This document shows positions 41,874 to 49,906 of a stretch of DNA of 64,000 nucleotides, one piece after another. Positions within the stretch are counted from its first letter, which is position 1. Each line of letters opens with the position of its first letter. The stretch is from Lentibacillus amyloliquefaciens (GTDB taxonomy: Bacteria; Bacillota; Bacilli; Bacillales; Amphibacillaceae): NCBI RefSeq assembly GCF_001307805.1, contig NZ_CP013862.1, forward strand, positions 1,922,001-1,986,000, read 5' to 3'. The position numbers and the translations under genes are program-made. The notes beneath the pieces were generated by a model. That model did no database searches. It saw only the letters and a program-made list of their open reading frames with translations, and was not told the DNA's origin.

Positions 41874-42398
41874 TTATGGAATGCTCTTTTCCCGATACCA
41901 CGCCAGTGCCTTCTGCTCGGTTTCCTGAACAAATCGATGTTTTCCTTCAATATAAGCAGCTATATCATCCGGAAAACGCGCAGCCAAATCCAGCTTCAAA
42001 CGACTGTAGCTGGCCGCTTTATCCGGATGCGCCCGCAAATAATCCCTGAATGCCAAGTGCCGCTCCAAGTGAGTGCTTCCTGCCTCAATTATGTGCACAT
42101 GATGTGTCCGGTTCTCTCCGCCTTTTTGAAAAAAGCGGCGTCCGGTTATGCCGAATTCCCCTTTTGCCCCATAGCCAATTGCTTTCATTTCACTGTCAAA
42201 CTGATCAACCCGGCTGACGTCCTCAACGACCGGCATCATATCGATAACCGGTTTGGCGTAAAGGCCTTCCACAGATGTACTGCCAATATGATGAATGTCA
42301 ATTATCTCATCACCAAATATCCGCTGAATTTTTCCCGCTTCAATATCAAACTGAACCGGCCAAAGCGCATCGTATATCACCACTTCAACTTTTCGCAT
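41874..42398 (-). CDS. GrpB-family protein (UPF0157)
   Basis: A 174-residue protein of the GrpB family, a nucleotidyltransferase-fold group. IHHIGSTSVEGLYAKPVIDMMPVV holds the G-S-x10-DxD-like motif, and HHVHIIEAGSTHLERHLAFRDYL the family's second block. Function unproven. ATG of MRKVEVVIY is used with TAGGTGATTTT upstream. Last gene of a csaA / small ORF / grpB unit. Confidence 0.88.
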   Translation of the reverse strand: MRKVEVVIYDALWPVQFDIEAGKIQRIFGDEIIDIHHIGSTSVEGLYAKPVIDMMPVVEDVSRVDQFDSEMKAIGYGAKGEFGITGRRFFQKGGENRTHHVHIIEAGSTHLERHLAFRDYLRAHPDKAASYSRLKLDLAARFPDDIAAYIEGKHRFVQETEQKALAWYREKSIP

Positions 42399-42403
42399 AA
42401 AAT

Positions 42404-42538
42404 CACCTACCAATACGGTCCTTCTTCATTCGATAATTTTAGAAAAAACGGCATGAGACTGATGATAACAGCACCGATAATAACAGCCGGGATAACGGCA
42501 CCTCCAATCGAACCGTTTCTATGAAACCCTCGTGCCAT
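42404..42538 (-). CDS. Small membrane protein between csaA and the GrpB gene
   Basis: A 44-residue frame: MARGFHRNGSIGGAVIPAVI, then IGAVIISLMPFFLKLSNEED and RIGR. It has a basic start, one membrane helix and a charged end. It overlaps the end of csaA by 20 bases and stops five bases before the GrpB ATG, which fills the gap between the two genes exactly. No separate ribosome site is seen, so it would rely on coupling to csaA. I do not recognise it. Confidence 0.45.
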
Positions 42539-42851
42539 TTGAAACTGGTTCGTCCGGCTTCAAAAGCACAACATCATCTTCTTCCTGGACACCGCCGATA
42601 ACCAGCACTTCTGACTTGAAACCTGCAATCCGCATCGGCGGAAAATTGATAACCCCAACAACCTGACGGCCCACAAGTTCCTCATGTTCATATCTTCGGG
42701 TGATCTGTGCTGATGACTGCTTCGTTCCGATTGTTTCGCCAAAATCAATTTCCAATTTAATCGCAGGCTTTTTGGCCTCCGGGAATGGCTCGGCCTTTAA
42801 AACGGTACCTACACGCATATCCAATTCCATAAAATCTTCAATCGTTGCCAA
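42519..42851 (-). CDS. csaA: CsaA, tRNA-binding-fold chaperone
   Basis: A 110-residue protein of the CsaA family: EDFMELDMRVGTVLKAEPFP, KQSSAQITRRY, VINFPPMRIAGFKSEVLVIG and LLKPDEPVSNGTRV. Its OB fold resembles tRNA-binding domains; CsaA acts as an export-related chaperone in Bacillus. The start is taken as TTG (giving MATIEDFMELD) because GGAGG lies 8 bases before it and the length then equals the known protein; an ATG five codons upstream would overlap the ribosome site. Confidence 0.9.
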   Translation of the reverse strand: MATIEDFMELDMRVGTVLKAEPFPEAKKPAIKLEIDFGETIGTKQSSAQITRRYEHEELVGRQVVGVINFPPMRIAGFKSEVLVIGGVQEEDDVVLLKPDEPVSNGTRVS

Positions 42852-43057
42852 GATCATCGCCTCCATCTAACTAAAAATAGGATCATTATATATTTTCGCT
42901 AAAGGATTCGCATTTTCCTGCTTTTGCAGCATTTAATCGCAAAAGTTCTTATTCTAAGCTTATAATATGACAATAAATCGGGTATCATAGTATAATTATA
43001 GTAGAAGAAGTCTTAGTCCACAGGTAAATGACAGCCGTCTGACGATATAATTGATTT

Positions 43058-43169
43058 GTTAGATGAACGAATCGGACATTTACTGGCAGCCGTCTCCCCC
43101 ACCTATCTTCATCGTATACTCGAACATTTGAGTGAGGGGGGGCTTACTGCCAGTTCCATGCGGGATAAA
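43058..43169 (+). repeat. Dispersed repeat, copy D (3' part)
   Basis: Starts at GTTAGATGAACGAATCGGAC, lacks the first hairpin, and ends CGGGATAAA. Outer stem CTGGCAG / CTGCCAG and inner CCCCCAC / GTGAGGGGG. It lies directly before the DUF5392-like gene. The rest of 42860-43057 is AT-rich, with TATAAT-like boxes near 42960-43000. Confidence 0.75.
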
Positions 43170-43192
43170 TTCTTGAGGAGCGGATAATCAGT

Positions 43193-43636
43193 ATGAGCCA
43201 ATACTCACCAAAAGGTATGCCAAGTTTTATCGAAAAGGAACTTGAGATTATCGATGACATGGTAAAGCCTAAACTTAAGAAAAGTTCATTATATATGTTC
43301 ATTTCAATTCCTTTGTTGAGCGTTTCGATTATCAATCTATTTTTCATGCTCGTTATTACAGGCTACAGCCGGGATATGCTGATAGCACTTGGAATCTATG
43401 CACTGTTAGGCGCGGTCGGAGCTGCCATTTTCAAAGAATCCAAGCATGTGAATAAAGAAATCCGTGATATCGGAATGGACCATATCATTAAGCGGATCAA
43501 GGACAGCGAACATGTGAATGATTACATGAAAGATAAGTATATTAATAACGTTAAAGCAAAACCCAAATTCAGCATGCAAACCTTTTTTAACTTCCTGACA
43601 GAAGAACACCAGCGGAAAAAAATGATGGAAAACTAG
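43193..43636 (+). CDS. Membrane protein, DUF5392 (YwnF)-like
   Basis: A 147-residue protein with two membrane helices in the middle (YMFISIPLLSVSIINLFFMLV and LGIYALLGAVGAAIF) and charged ends; the C-terminal part (KHVNKEIRDIGMDHIIKRIK) is helical and basic. It resembles the Bacillus YwnF/DUF5392 family by layout; that match is from memory. GAGGAGCGG precedes the ATG. Function unknown. Confidence 0.6.
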   Translation: MSQYSPKGMPSFIEKELEIIDDMVKPKLKKSSLYMFISIPLLSVSIINLFFMLVITGYSRDMLIALGIYALLGAVGAAIFKESKHVNKEIRDIGMDHIIKRIKDSEHVNDYMKDKYINNVKAKPKFSMQTFFNFLTEEHQRKKMMEN

Positions 43637-43789
43637 TGACTGAACGGAGAACCTTTCATAACAAGAGGTTCTCTATTTTTTTTGTACATTTCCAGAAAAT
43701 ATTTCTTTATATCACCTATGCAATTTTTTGTCATTTGTTTCGTCTTATAATTGCAAGGCGTTAATTAGACGCTGTGTTTTAGCGCGAAA

Positions 43790-44377
43790 ATGGCCTTTAC
43801 ATGCAGGAGTATACGGGAGGCTGATGCACCGTTGGAAGAGCTTGTCGAACAATACAGACAAAACCAAATCGATAAAGATCAGTTGATTCAAGCACTGATG
43901 ACACAATATGGATCACAGGTCAAAAGGCTTGCCTACACCTATGTGAAAGATGTGCAGACGGCCGAGAATATTGCACAGGAAGTCTTTATCAAGTGTTATA
44001 AAAAGATGCATCATCTTAAGAAAAACAATGCTGTGAAAGCTTGGATTAATCAGATCACAGTCAATAAGTGCAAAGACCATTTCAGGAGCGGATGGATTAA
44101 AAACCTTAATCTGAATGCCAGTTTTTCGCATTGGCTCAGGGGCTCGGCTCCATCTCCGGAAGAAGAATATTCGAAAAAAATCCAGCATGACGAATTAACA
44201 AAAGAAGTCTTGTCACTTCCTCTTAAGTACAGAGAAGTCATTATCCATTTCCACTTTCAGGAACTGTCGATTAACGAAATCAGTGAATTATTGAAAATCA
44301 AAGTACCGACAGTTTCATCACGGTTAAAAAGGGCACGTCAAATGCTGAAGGAACGACTGGAGGGTGGCCCGAAATGA
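43790..44377 (+). CDS. ECF-type RNA polymerase sigma factor
   Basis: A 195-residue group 4 sigma factor. Region 2: VKRLAYTYVKDVQTAENIAQ, EVFIKCYKKMHHLKK, then NAVKAWINQITVNKCKDHFR. Region 4: LTKEVLSLPLKYREVIIHF, ELSINEISELLKIKVPTVSS and RLKRARQMLKERL. The ATG at 43790 has no ribosome site; TTG at 43832 follows GGGAGG by 11 bases and may be the true start. The stop overlaps the next gene (ATGA), the usual sigma/anti-sigma coupling. It probably directs expression of its own operon and envelope genes. Confidence 0.9.
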   Translation: MAFTCRSIREADAPLEELVEQYRQNQIDKDQLIQALMTQYGSQVKRLAYTYVKDVQTAENIAQEVFIKCYKKMHHLKKNNAVKAWINQITVNKCKDHFRSGWIKNLNLNASFSHWLRGSAPSPEEEYSKKIQHDELTKEVLSLPLKYREVIIHFHFQELSINEISELLKIKVPTVSSRLKRARQMLKERLEGGPK

Positions 44378-45057
44378 AAGAAAGACTTAAAGATTTTTCC
44401 AAAAAGTCCACAGTAAATCATATTGAGTTTTCAAAAAAGAGCCGTCAACAAGTCATGCAGCGCATATCTGGCATAAATAAAAAAAGCCGCTATGCATCCT
44501 GGGGCAAGAGAGCGTTAAGTGCAACCGCACTCATTATGTTACTCATCATCCCCGGTTATTTCGTCATTGACTCGCTTCAGAATCAGACGTCAAACCCGGA
44601 TGAAAATGTGCCGGATGTTGAAAAGAACCCGCCAGTTAACGATGAAGAACCTGAAATAACGCCGGAAACCCCGCCGGTGGAAGAACTGGAAAATCGATAC
44701 CGTGATATGGTAATCAATCAAGAAATCGATGGACTCGAGGTCGTCAATTACGATAGCATGAATGAATTGGTCAATGCGTTTACCGAGGTCATGAGTCAAA
44801 GCTTGGCCGAGCAGACTGCAGATGATTATTTCCGGGAAGACGACGGAAATTTGTATGTTAACGAATCCGGCGGACCCGCATTTCTAAATGCAGAAAGTGA
44901 CTACGACCTGACCGAAATCAGCAACACGCAATATGAACTGGCCCAGACGACAAAAACCGAACAAAGCGGACAATTCCGCATAAATATTACCTATCAGTAC
45001 CAGGATGATCGCTGGATTATCCAGGAGCGAAAAGTGAACTATTCAGCAAATCAGTAG
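44374..45057 (+). CDS. Membrane-anchored anti-sigma-like protein
   Basis: A 227-residue protein. A basic cytoplasmic N-terminus of about 50 residues, one helix (ALSATALIMLLIIPGYFVI), then a Pro/Glu-rich linker (PDENVPDVEKNPPVNDEEP) and an extracellular domain of about 130 residues ending in QYQDDRWIIQERKVNY. It overlaps the sigma gene by four bases. By position and topology it should hold the sigma factor at the membrane; no zinc-binding anti-sigma motif is present. Trigger unknown. Confidence 0.7.
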   Translation: MKERLKDFSKKSTVNHIEFSKKSRQQVMQRISGINKKSRYASWGKRALSATALIMLLIIPGYFVIDSLQNQTSNPDENVPDVEKNPPVNDEEPEITPETPPVEELENRYRDMVINQEIDGLEVVNYDSMNELVNAFTEVMSQSLAEQTADDYFREDDGNLYVNESGGPAFLNAESDYDLTEISNTQYELAQTTKTEQSGQFRINITYQYQDDRWIIQERKVNYSANQ

Positions 45058-45086
45058 AGGTCATTAACAGTTTAGGAGGTGACATT

Positions 45087-46337
45087 ATGCGTTTAAAAAA
45101 TGCAGGTTTGCCGCTGTTAGCAGTGATTCTATGCTTAACAGTACTGACAGCTTGCACAGGTAATGAGCAGACTGTAAATGAAAGCACCAAACAACAGTCG
45201 GACCAGGAAGAAACGGAAACACCGAATACCGTCTCTGATCCAACGAACGATAAAACATCAAAACAAGCAAACAGCAAGCAACAAGACGATGACAACCAAA
45301 ATAAGGATAATACGAACAACAATGCGTCACAACAAGAGAAAGATGAACCTGAGAATAAGAAGAACAAGGAGTCTTCTAATAATGACAACGCCTCTTCTGA
45401 TAACGATGATGATGAGGAACTATTGCCGAATGATACACTAACAGAGAGCGACCAAGGCAAACAGGTCAAAAAAGTACAGTCAGCACTCAATCGGATCGGC
45501 TACTCTTTGACGGAAGATGGTGTGTTTGGTCCCGCTACTATGTGGGCAGTAAAAGATTTTCAGGCACAGCAGTCAGCTTTGAAAATTGATGGTGTCTATG
45601 GCCCGGGCACACGGGACATTCTGAAAGAAGCTCTTAACGGGCAGCTGAGCATAACACCCGGAAGCGGCATCAAGAAAGAAAAACAGAATGAGGAACAAAA
45701 CGAAGAAAAATCAGAAGAAAATCCGGATGATAATCAGAATAATCAAAATCAAAGCAACGTCATTTCCGATCCATCCAGCTTTCTTGCACTGGTCAATAAA
45801 AGCCACCAATTGCCGGCGGGTTATGTCCCGGATAATCTTGTCATACCGGATGTATCCTTCCCGTTTGATGCCGATTTACCAAAAAAGCAAATGCGTCAGA
45901 CAGCAGCAAACGCGCTTGAAAAGATGTTTGCCGCCGGGGACAAAGCCGGTGTTGACCTGTTTGCGCAATCCGGTTATCGCTCATACGACAGGCAAGAAGC
46001 TATTTTTGCCTCAAATGTCCAGGATCACGGCAAACAAGAAGCTAATCAGTTCAGCGCTCAGGCCGGTGAAAGTGAGCATCAGACAGGGCTCACGATGGAC
46101 GTTACAAGTGCTGATATCGGATTTAAACTGACGAGTGAATTTGCCAATACCGATGAAGGTGAGTGGGTTAAACAACATGCCAGCGAATATGGATTCATTA
46201 TCCGCTATCCAAAAGGTAAGACGAACATAACCGGTTATCAATATGAACCATGGCACCTGCGCTATGTCGGAAAGAATGATGCCAAAGCAATTGATGAACA
46301 AAATATTACACTGGAAGAATTCCTCGGCGTTCGGTGA
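45087..46337 (+). CDS. Lipoprotein with peptidoglycan-binding and VanY-type D,D-carboxypeptidase domains
   Basis: A 416-residue lipoprotein (lipobox VLTAC). A long Gln/Asn/Glu/Lys-rich linker spans residues about 25-120. A PG_binding_1 domain follows (KKVQSALNRIGYSLTEDGVF, GVYGPGTRDILKEAL), then a second Asn/Glu-rich linker and a VanY/LAS domain: SGYRSYDRQEAIF, ESEHQTGLTMDVTS (zinc His and Asp) and YEPWHLRYVG (catalytic Glu and zinc His). It should trim D-Ala from peptidoglycan stem peptides. AGGAGGTG precedes the ATG, 29 bp after the anti-sigma gene, suggesting an ECF-controlled wall-stress operon. Confidence 0.9.
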   Translation: MRLKNAGLPLLAVILCLTVLTACTGNEQTVNESTKQQSDQEETETPNTVSDPTNDKTSKQANSKQQDDDNQNKDNTNNNASQQEKDEPENKKNKESSNNDNASSDNDDDEELLPNDTLTESDQGKQVKKVQSALNRIGYSLTEDGVFGPATMWAVKDFQAQQSALKIDGVYGPGTRDILKEALNGQLSITPGSGIKKEKQNEEQNEEKSEENPDDNQNNQNQSNVISDPSSFLALVNKSHQLPAGYVPDNLVIPDVSFPFDADLPKKQMRQTAANALEKMFAAGDKAGVDLFAQSGYRSYDRQEAIFASNVQDHGKQEANQFSAQAGESEHQTGLTMDVTSADIGFKLTSEFANTDEGEWVKQHASEYGFIIRYPKGKTNITGYQYEPWHLRYVGKNDAKAIDEQNITLEEFLGVR

Positions 46338-46342
46338 ACGAT

Positions 46343-46376
46343 GACTGCTCCATATTAATTTGGAGCAGTCTTTTTA
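46343..46376 (+). terminator. Rho-independent terminator
   Basis: GACTGCTCCA / TGGAGCAGTC followed by TTTTTA. Ends the sigma/anti-sigma/VanY-like operon. Confidence 0.9.
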
Positions 46377-46551
46377 CTGTTTTTTTGCCTTTCAGCACCG
46401 GTTCATTAATGATAATATTTGTATTTCTTCAGGAATTACGTATAATAATAAAATAGCATTCTTCATAATACTACCAGCATTAGAGGAATGAATTTACATA
46501 TGATTTATTTTTTTGAATCATCATGACGTCAAAATATCATCAGGGGGTTAA

Positions 46552-48042
46552 ATGAAAAGCGTATCGAGAGTTTTTTACATTACAATTGCTTTAGTTATCA
46601 TAACCGTTATATTCGGTGCCGTATTCCCGGCGCAGTTTGAAGCAATAACCGGAAGTATTAAATCTTTCGTTGCCACGACATTTGGATGGTATTATATGCT
46701 CCTCATGTCCGCACTGGTTATCGTGGCAATTTTTATTGCGATCAGCCCGATGGGAAAAATCCGCCTCGGCAAAGATAATGACAGGCCGGACTTCTCGACG
46801 GCAACATGGGTCGCCATGCTGTTTTCAGCAGGAATGGGAATCGGGCTTGTATTTTATGGTGCTGCTGAACCGCTCTTCCATTATATGTCAGATGCACCGA
46901 CAGCAGAAGAAGGTTCCGATCAGGCATTCAAGGAAGGTTTGACCTATGCTTATTTCCACTGGGGGCTTCATGTTTGGGCCATGTATGGCGTTACAGCATT
47001 GGCGCTGGCCTTTTTCCAGTTCCGAAAAGGTGAGCCGGGACTGATTTCCACAACATTGAAACCATTATTCGGTAAGAAGATGGATGGCCCACTTGGCACA
47101 TTGATCGACGTGCTTGCTGTCTTTGCAACCGTATTTGGAGTGGCCACCTCGCTTGGCTTCGGCGCCGTGCAAATTAACGGCGGTCTGTCGCATTTGTTCG
47201 GTTTCGAAATTGGCTTCACATCACAATTCATCATCATTGCCGTTGTGACGCTGCTGTTTTTGATTTCAGCGTGGTCAGGTTTGAGCAGAGGCATCAAATA
47301 TTTATCCAATACAAATATGGTGCTTTCCGTTATCTTGCTGATTGCTGTATTGGTTATCGGTCCGACATTGCTCATTCTCAACATGTTTACTGAAACGTTT
47401 GGCATGTATATGCAAAACATCATTGAAACAAGCTTCCGCACATCGCCACTGGAAAGCGATAACCGTGGCTGGCTTGATGCATGGACCATTTTCTACTGGG
47501 CATGGTGGATTTCGTGGGCGCCATTTGTCGGTATGTTTATCGCTCGTGTATCCCGCGGACGCACCATCCGTCAGTTTATGACCGGTGTTTTGATTTTGCC
47601 GACATTGCTTGTTGCCATCTGGTATGCGGCATTCGGCACAACAGCTGGTAACGCGCAAAACAGCGGCGTTGACCTGACTCAATACACAACTGAGTTAGTG
47701 TTGTTCAATATGTTTGACCAGCTTCCAATGTCACTTATCCTGTCAGTGATAGCGATTCTGTTGATCAGCTCATTCTTTATTACATCAGCCGACTCAGCCA
47801 CATTCGTTCTTGGAATGCAATCGACGCACGGTTCACTTGAGCCTGCAAACAGAGTCAAAATCGTTTGGGGTATTGCCCAATCGTCGGTGGCACTGATTCT
47901 GCTTTATGTTGGTGGGCTTCAGGCAATTCAGAACACCATCATCATTGCAGCGCTCCCGTTCTCGTTTGTGATGATACTCATGATTATTGCCTTGTTTAAA
48001 GCACTAAACAAAGAAGCTAAGGAAATGACAGGACGGGGATAA
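46552..48042 (+). CDS. BCCT-family glycine betaine transporter, OpuD-like
   Basis: A 496-residue sodium-coupled carrier with 12 helices. The BCCT signature FYWAWWISWAPFVGMFIARV is intact, followed by SRGRTIRQF. The substrate-loop GMGIGLVFYGAAEP has the Gly-rich form (GxGIG) seen in betaine carriers. The short C-terminal tail resembles OpuD. GGGGG precedes the ATG. It takes up glycine betaine for osmotic protection, working beside the two binding proteins in this window. Terminator follows. Confidence 0.92.
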   Translation: MKSVSRVFYITIALVIITVIFGAVFPAQFEAITGSIKSFVATTFGWYYMLLMSALVIVAIFIAISPMGKIRLGKDNDRPDFSTATWVAMLFSAGMGIGLVFYGAAEPLFHYMSDAPTAEEGSDQAFKEGLTYAYFHWGLHVWAMYGVTALALAFFQFRKGEPGLISTTLKPLFGKKMDGPLGTLIDVLAVFATVFGVATSLGFGAVQINGGLSHLFGFEIGFTSQFIIIAVVTLLFLISAWSGLSRGIKYLSNTNMVLSVILLIAVLVIGPTLLILNMFTETFGMYMQNIIETSFRTSPLESDNRGWLDAWTIFYWAWWISWAPFVGMFIARVSRGRTIRQFMTGVLILPTLLVAIWYAAFGTTAGNAQNSGVDLTQYTTELVLFNMFDQLPMSLILSVIAILLISSFFITSADSATFVLGMQSTHGSLEPANRVKIVWGIAQSSVALILLYVGGLQAIQNTIIIAALPFSFVMILMIIALFKALNKEAKEMTGRG

Positions 48043-48051
48043 AAACGATTT

Positions 48052-48101
48052 AAAAAGCCAGCCTGCTGCTGATCCATTCACCGTGCAGGCTGGCTTTTTA
48101 T
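48052..48101 (+). terminator. Rho-independent terminator
   Basis: AAAAGCCAGCCTGC / GCAGGCTGGCTTTTT with an 18-base loop; ends the BCCT gene. Confidence 0.85.
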
Positions 48102-48225
48102 TCTGTCAATCAGGCATTTCAAACGGTTTGATCATCCCCATAACAGCTCTTATATGCATGTATGACTGCAGGAGGAAAGGCAAGGTGAGACCCAACAGTG
48201 TGACGAACACAAAGCAAAACATCCT

Positions 48226-48415
48226 TTCCATGATTAAGCTACAACCTGTGAGGAGCGCAGACTTCTTCGAGAAAGCTTGCAACTCAGGCGAGCATTACTT
48301 CCACTGAATAAGCATCGGGTTGCGAGGAGTGCTGCTTCACCGAAATCACTTGGAGCACGACGAGCACCCCAGCACGAGGAGGCTTACCAGCCGCCTAAGG
48401 TGCGCAGAGTATATT
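48226..48415. repeat. GC-richer intergenic unit with internal repeat
   Basis: Contains two similar stretches, GTGAGGAGCGCAGACTTCTT (48248) and GCGAGGAGTGCTGCTTCACC (48322), followed by ACGACGAGCACCCCAGCACG and AGGAGGCTTACCAGCCGCC. More G+C than its surroundings, no convincing gene. The look is of a dispersed intergenic element; only one copy lies in this window. Confidence 0.45.
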
Positions 48416-48460
48416 TGGGATCGGATAATATTAAATAACTTAAGTCAGGATTGTCCTGCA

Positions 48461-48620
48461 ATAAAGTGAATCTTCAATCAGTGGAGGATTTCTTTCTTCC
48501 CCCACTGATTGTTAGATGAACGAATCGGACATTTACTGGCAGCCATCCATCCACCTAATCTTCATCGTATACGCGAACATTTGAGGTGGGGGGCTTACTG
48601 TCAGTTACATGCGGGATAAA
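48461..48620 (+). repeat. Dispersed two-hairpin repeat, copy E
   Basis: Full copy from ATAAAGTGAATCTTC to GCGGGATAAA. Hairpin 1 pairs CAATCAGTGG with CCACTGATTG; outer stem 2 CTGGCAG / CTGTCAG, inner CCACCT / AGGTGG. It lies 60 bp before the promoter of the aminotransferase-serA operon. Confidence 0.85.
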
Positions 48621-48679
48621 AAAACTTTTATCCAAGATTCCCAGCGGTAATGGTAACGTTTTCTGACAATCACGAATTA

Positions 48680-48707
48680 TTGACAATAATGGCATTTTTG
48701 CTATGAT
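48680..48707 (+). promoter_or_regulatory. Sigma-A promoter of the aminotransferase-serA operon
   Basis: TTGACA, 16-bp spacer, TATGAT, 44 bp before the start codon. No riboswitch or T-box is visible between them. Confidence 0.8.
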
Positions 48708-48751
48708 GGATTAATCAAACTAACGTCGTTTAGGAAGAAAGGAGATACAGT

Positions 48752-49906
48752 ATGTTGCCGGATCAGCAATTTTTACGGATTCCGGGACCGACACCGATTC
48801 CGCCAAGCGTCCAACACGCGATGAACCTGCCGATGATCGGTCACCGTGATCAGGAAACGAAGGATCTATTACATAGCATTAAACCGAAATTAAAACCAGT
48901 GTTTGGAACCAATCAGGAGGTACTGATGATTGCCGGAAGCGGCACTGCCGGTTTGGAGTCTGCGGTCGTCAATGCCGTTCAGCCGGGTGATGAAGTCCTG
49001 GTCATTGTAACAGGCGCGTTTGGTGACCGTTTTGCCCAGATTTGCACAGAACACCAAATCGCCACGCATCGTTATGATGTGAAATGGGGAGAAGCTGCTG
49101 AACCGGAGGAAATCGAAAAATATCTTAAATCACATCCGCATATTAAAGCCGTTTTCGCAACCCTTTGTGAGACTTCCACCGGTGTTTTGAACCCTGTCAA
49201 AGAGCTTGCCAGGGTTATCCGGCAGCATTCAGATGCGCTTTTTATCGTTGATGGTGTTTCCGGTGTTTCCGGTGCGGACGTTAAAATGGATGAATGGGAG
49301 ATTGATATTCTCATAACCGGTTCCCAAAAAGCGATGATGCTCCCACCTGGTCTGACATTCGCCGCCGTAAGCGAACGAGCCTGGAAAGTGATCGAAAATA
49401 ATAGCCGTCCTTCCTTTTATTTTGATTTAGCAAAATACCGCGACCAGCTGGACAATGACTCGACACCTTTCACACCGGCTTTATCGTTATTATTTGGACT
49501 CAATCAGGTGCTTGAGCTGATGGAGCAGGAAGGACTTGAGGCGGTTTATTCACGACACCGTCAGATGATGAATATGACCCGGGCGGCTTTTAAGGCACTC
49601 GACATCCCGCTTCTGACAAGTGATGAGTCCGCATCCCCAACGGTGACAGCCATAAAGCCGGACGATTTTGATCCTGATGCGCTTCGGAAAGTGCTGAAAA
49701 AGGAATTCAATCTCACGGTAGCTGGCGGACAGAAGCACTTAAAAGGCAGTATTTTCCGGATCGGCCATATGGGCTACTGTTCACCTGCTGATATTCTTCA
49801 GACAATCGGCATCATTGAAGTGGCTTTGAATAAAATCGGCAAGCCGGCTGAACTTGGAAGCGGCACACGTGCAGCTCAAGAAATTATGCTATCGGGAGGT
49901 TCGTAA
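48752..49906 (+). CDS. Class V aminotransferase (serine/alanine-glyoxylate type), probable serine pathway enzyme
   Basis: A 384-residue PLP enzyme. RIPGPTPIPPSVQHAMNLPM and GHRDQE open the protein; IAGSGTAGLESAV binds the cofactor phosphate; VDGVSGVSGADVKMDEWEID holds the Asp; TGSQKAMMLPPGL contains the PLP lysine. The closest known groups are alanine/serine-glyoxylate aminotransferases and the archaeal-type phosphoserine aminotransferase. serA begins immediately after its stop codon, so I infer it supplies the transamination step of serine synthesis in place of SerC. AGAAAGGAG precedes the ATG. Confidence 0.88.
   Translation: MLPDQQFLRIPGPTPIPPSVQHAMNLPMIGHRDQETKDLLHSIKPKLKPVFGTNQEVLMIAGSGTAGLESAVVNAVQPGDEVLVIVTGAFGDRFAQICTEHQIATHRYDVKWGEAAEPEEIEKYLKSHPHIKAVFATLCETSTGVLNPVKELARVIRQHSDALFIVDGVSGVSGADVKMDEWEIDILITGSQKAMMLPPGLTFAAVSERAWKVIENNSRPSFYFDLAKYRDQLDNDSTPFTPALSLLFGLNQVLELMEQEGLEAVYSRHRQMMNMTRAAFKALDIPLLTSDESASPTVTAIKPDDFDPDALRKVLKKEFNLTVAGGQKHLKGSIFRIGHMGYCSPADILQTIGIIEVALNKIGKPAELGSGTRAAQEIMLSGGS

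Noticed and set aside
48083..48307. A plus-strand frame with GGAGG before a GTG near 48185
   Set aside because: The encoded residues show no family likeness and the second half is the repeated GC-richer unit; too weak to call a gene.
48620..48751. T-box or other riboswitch before the aminotransferase-serA operon
   Set aside because: The leader between promoter and start is about 44 bp and has no T-box motif or terminator.
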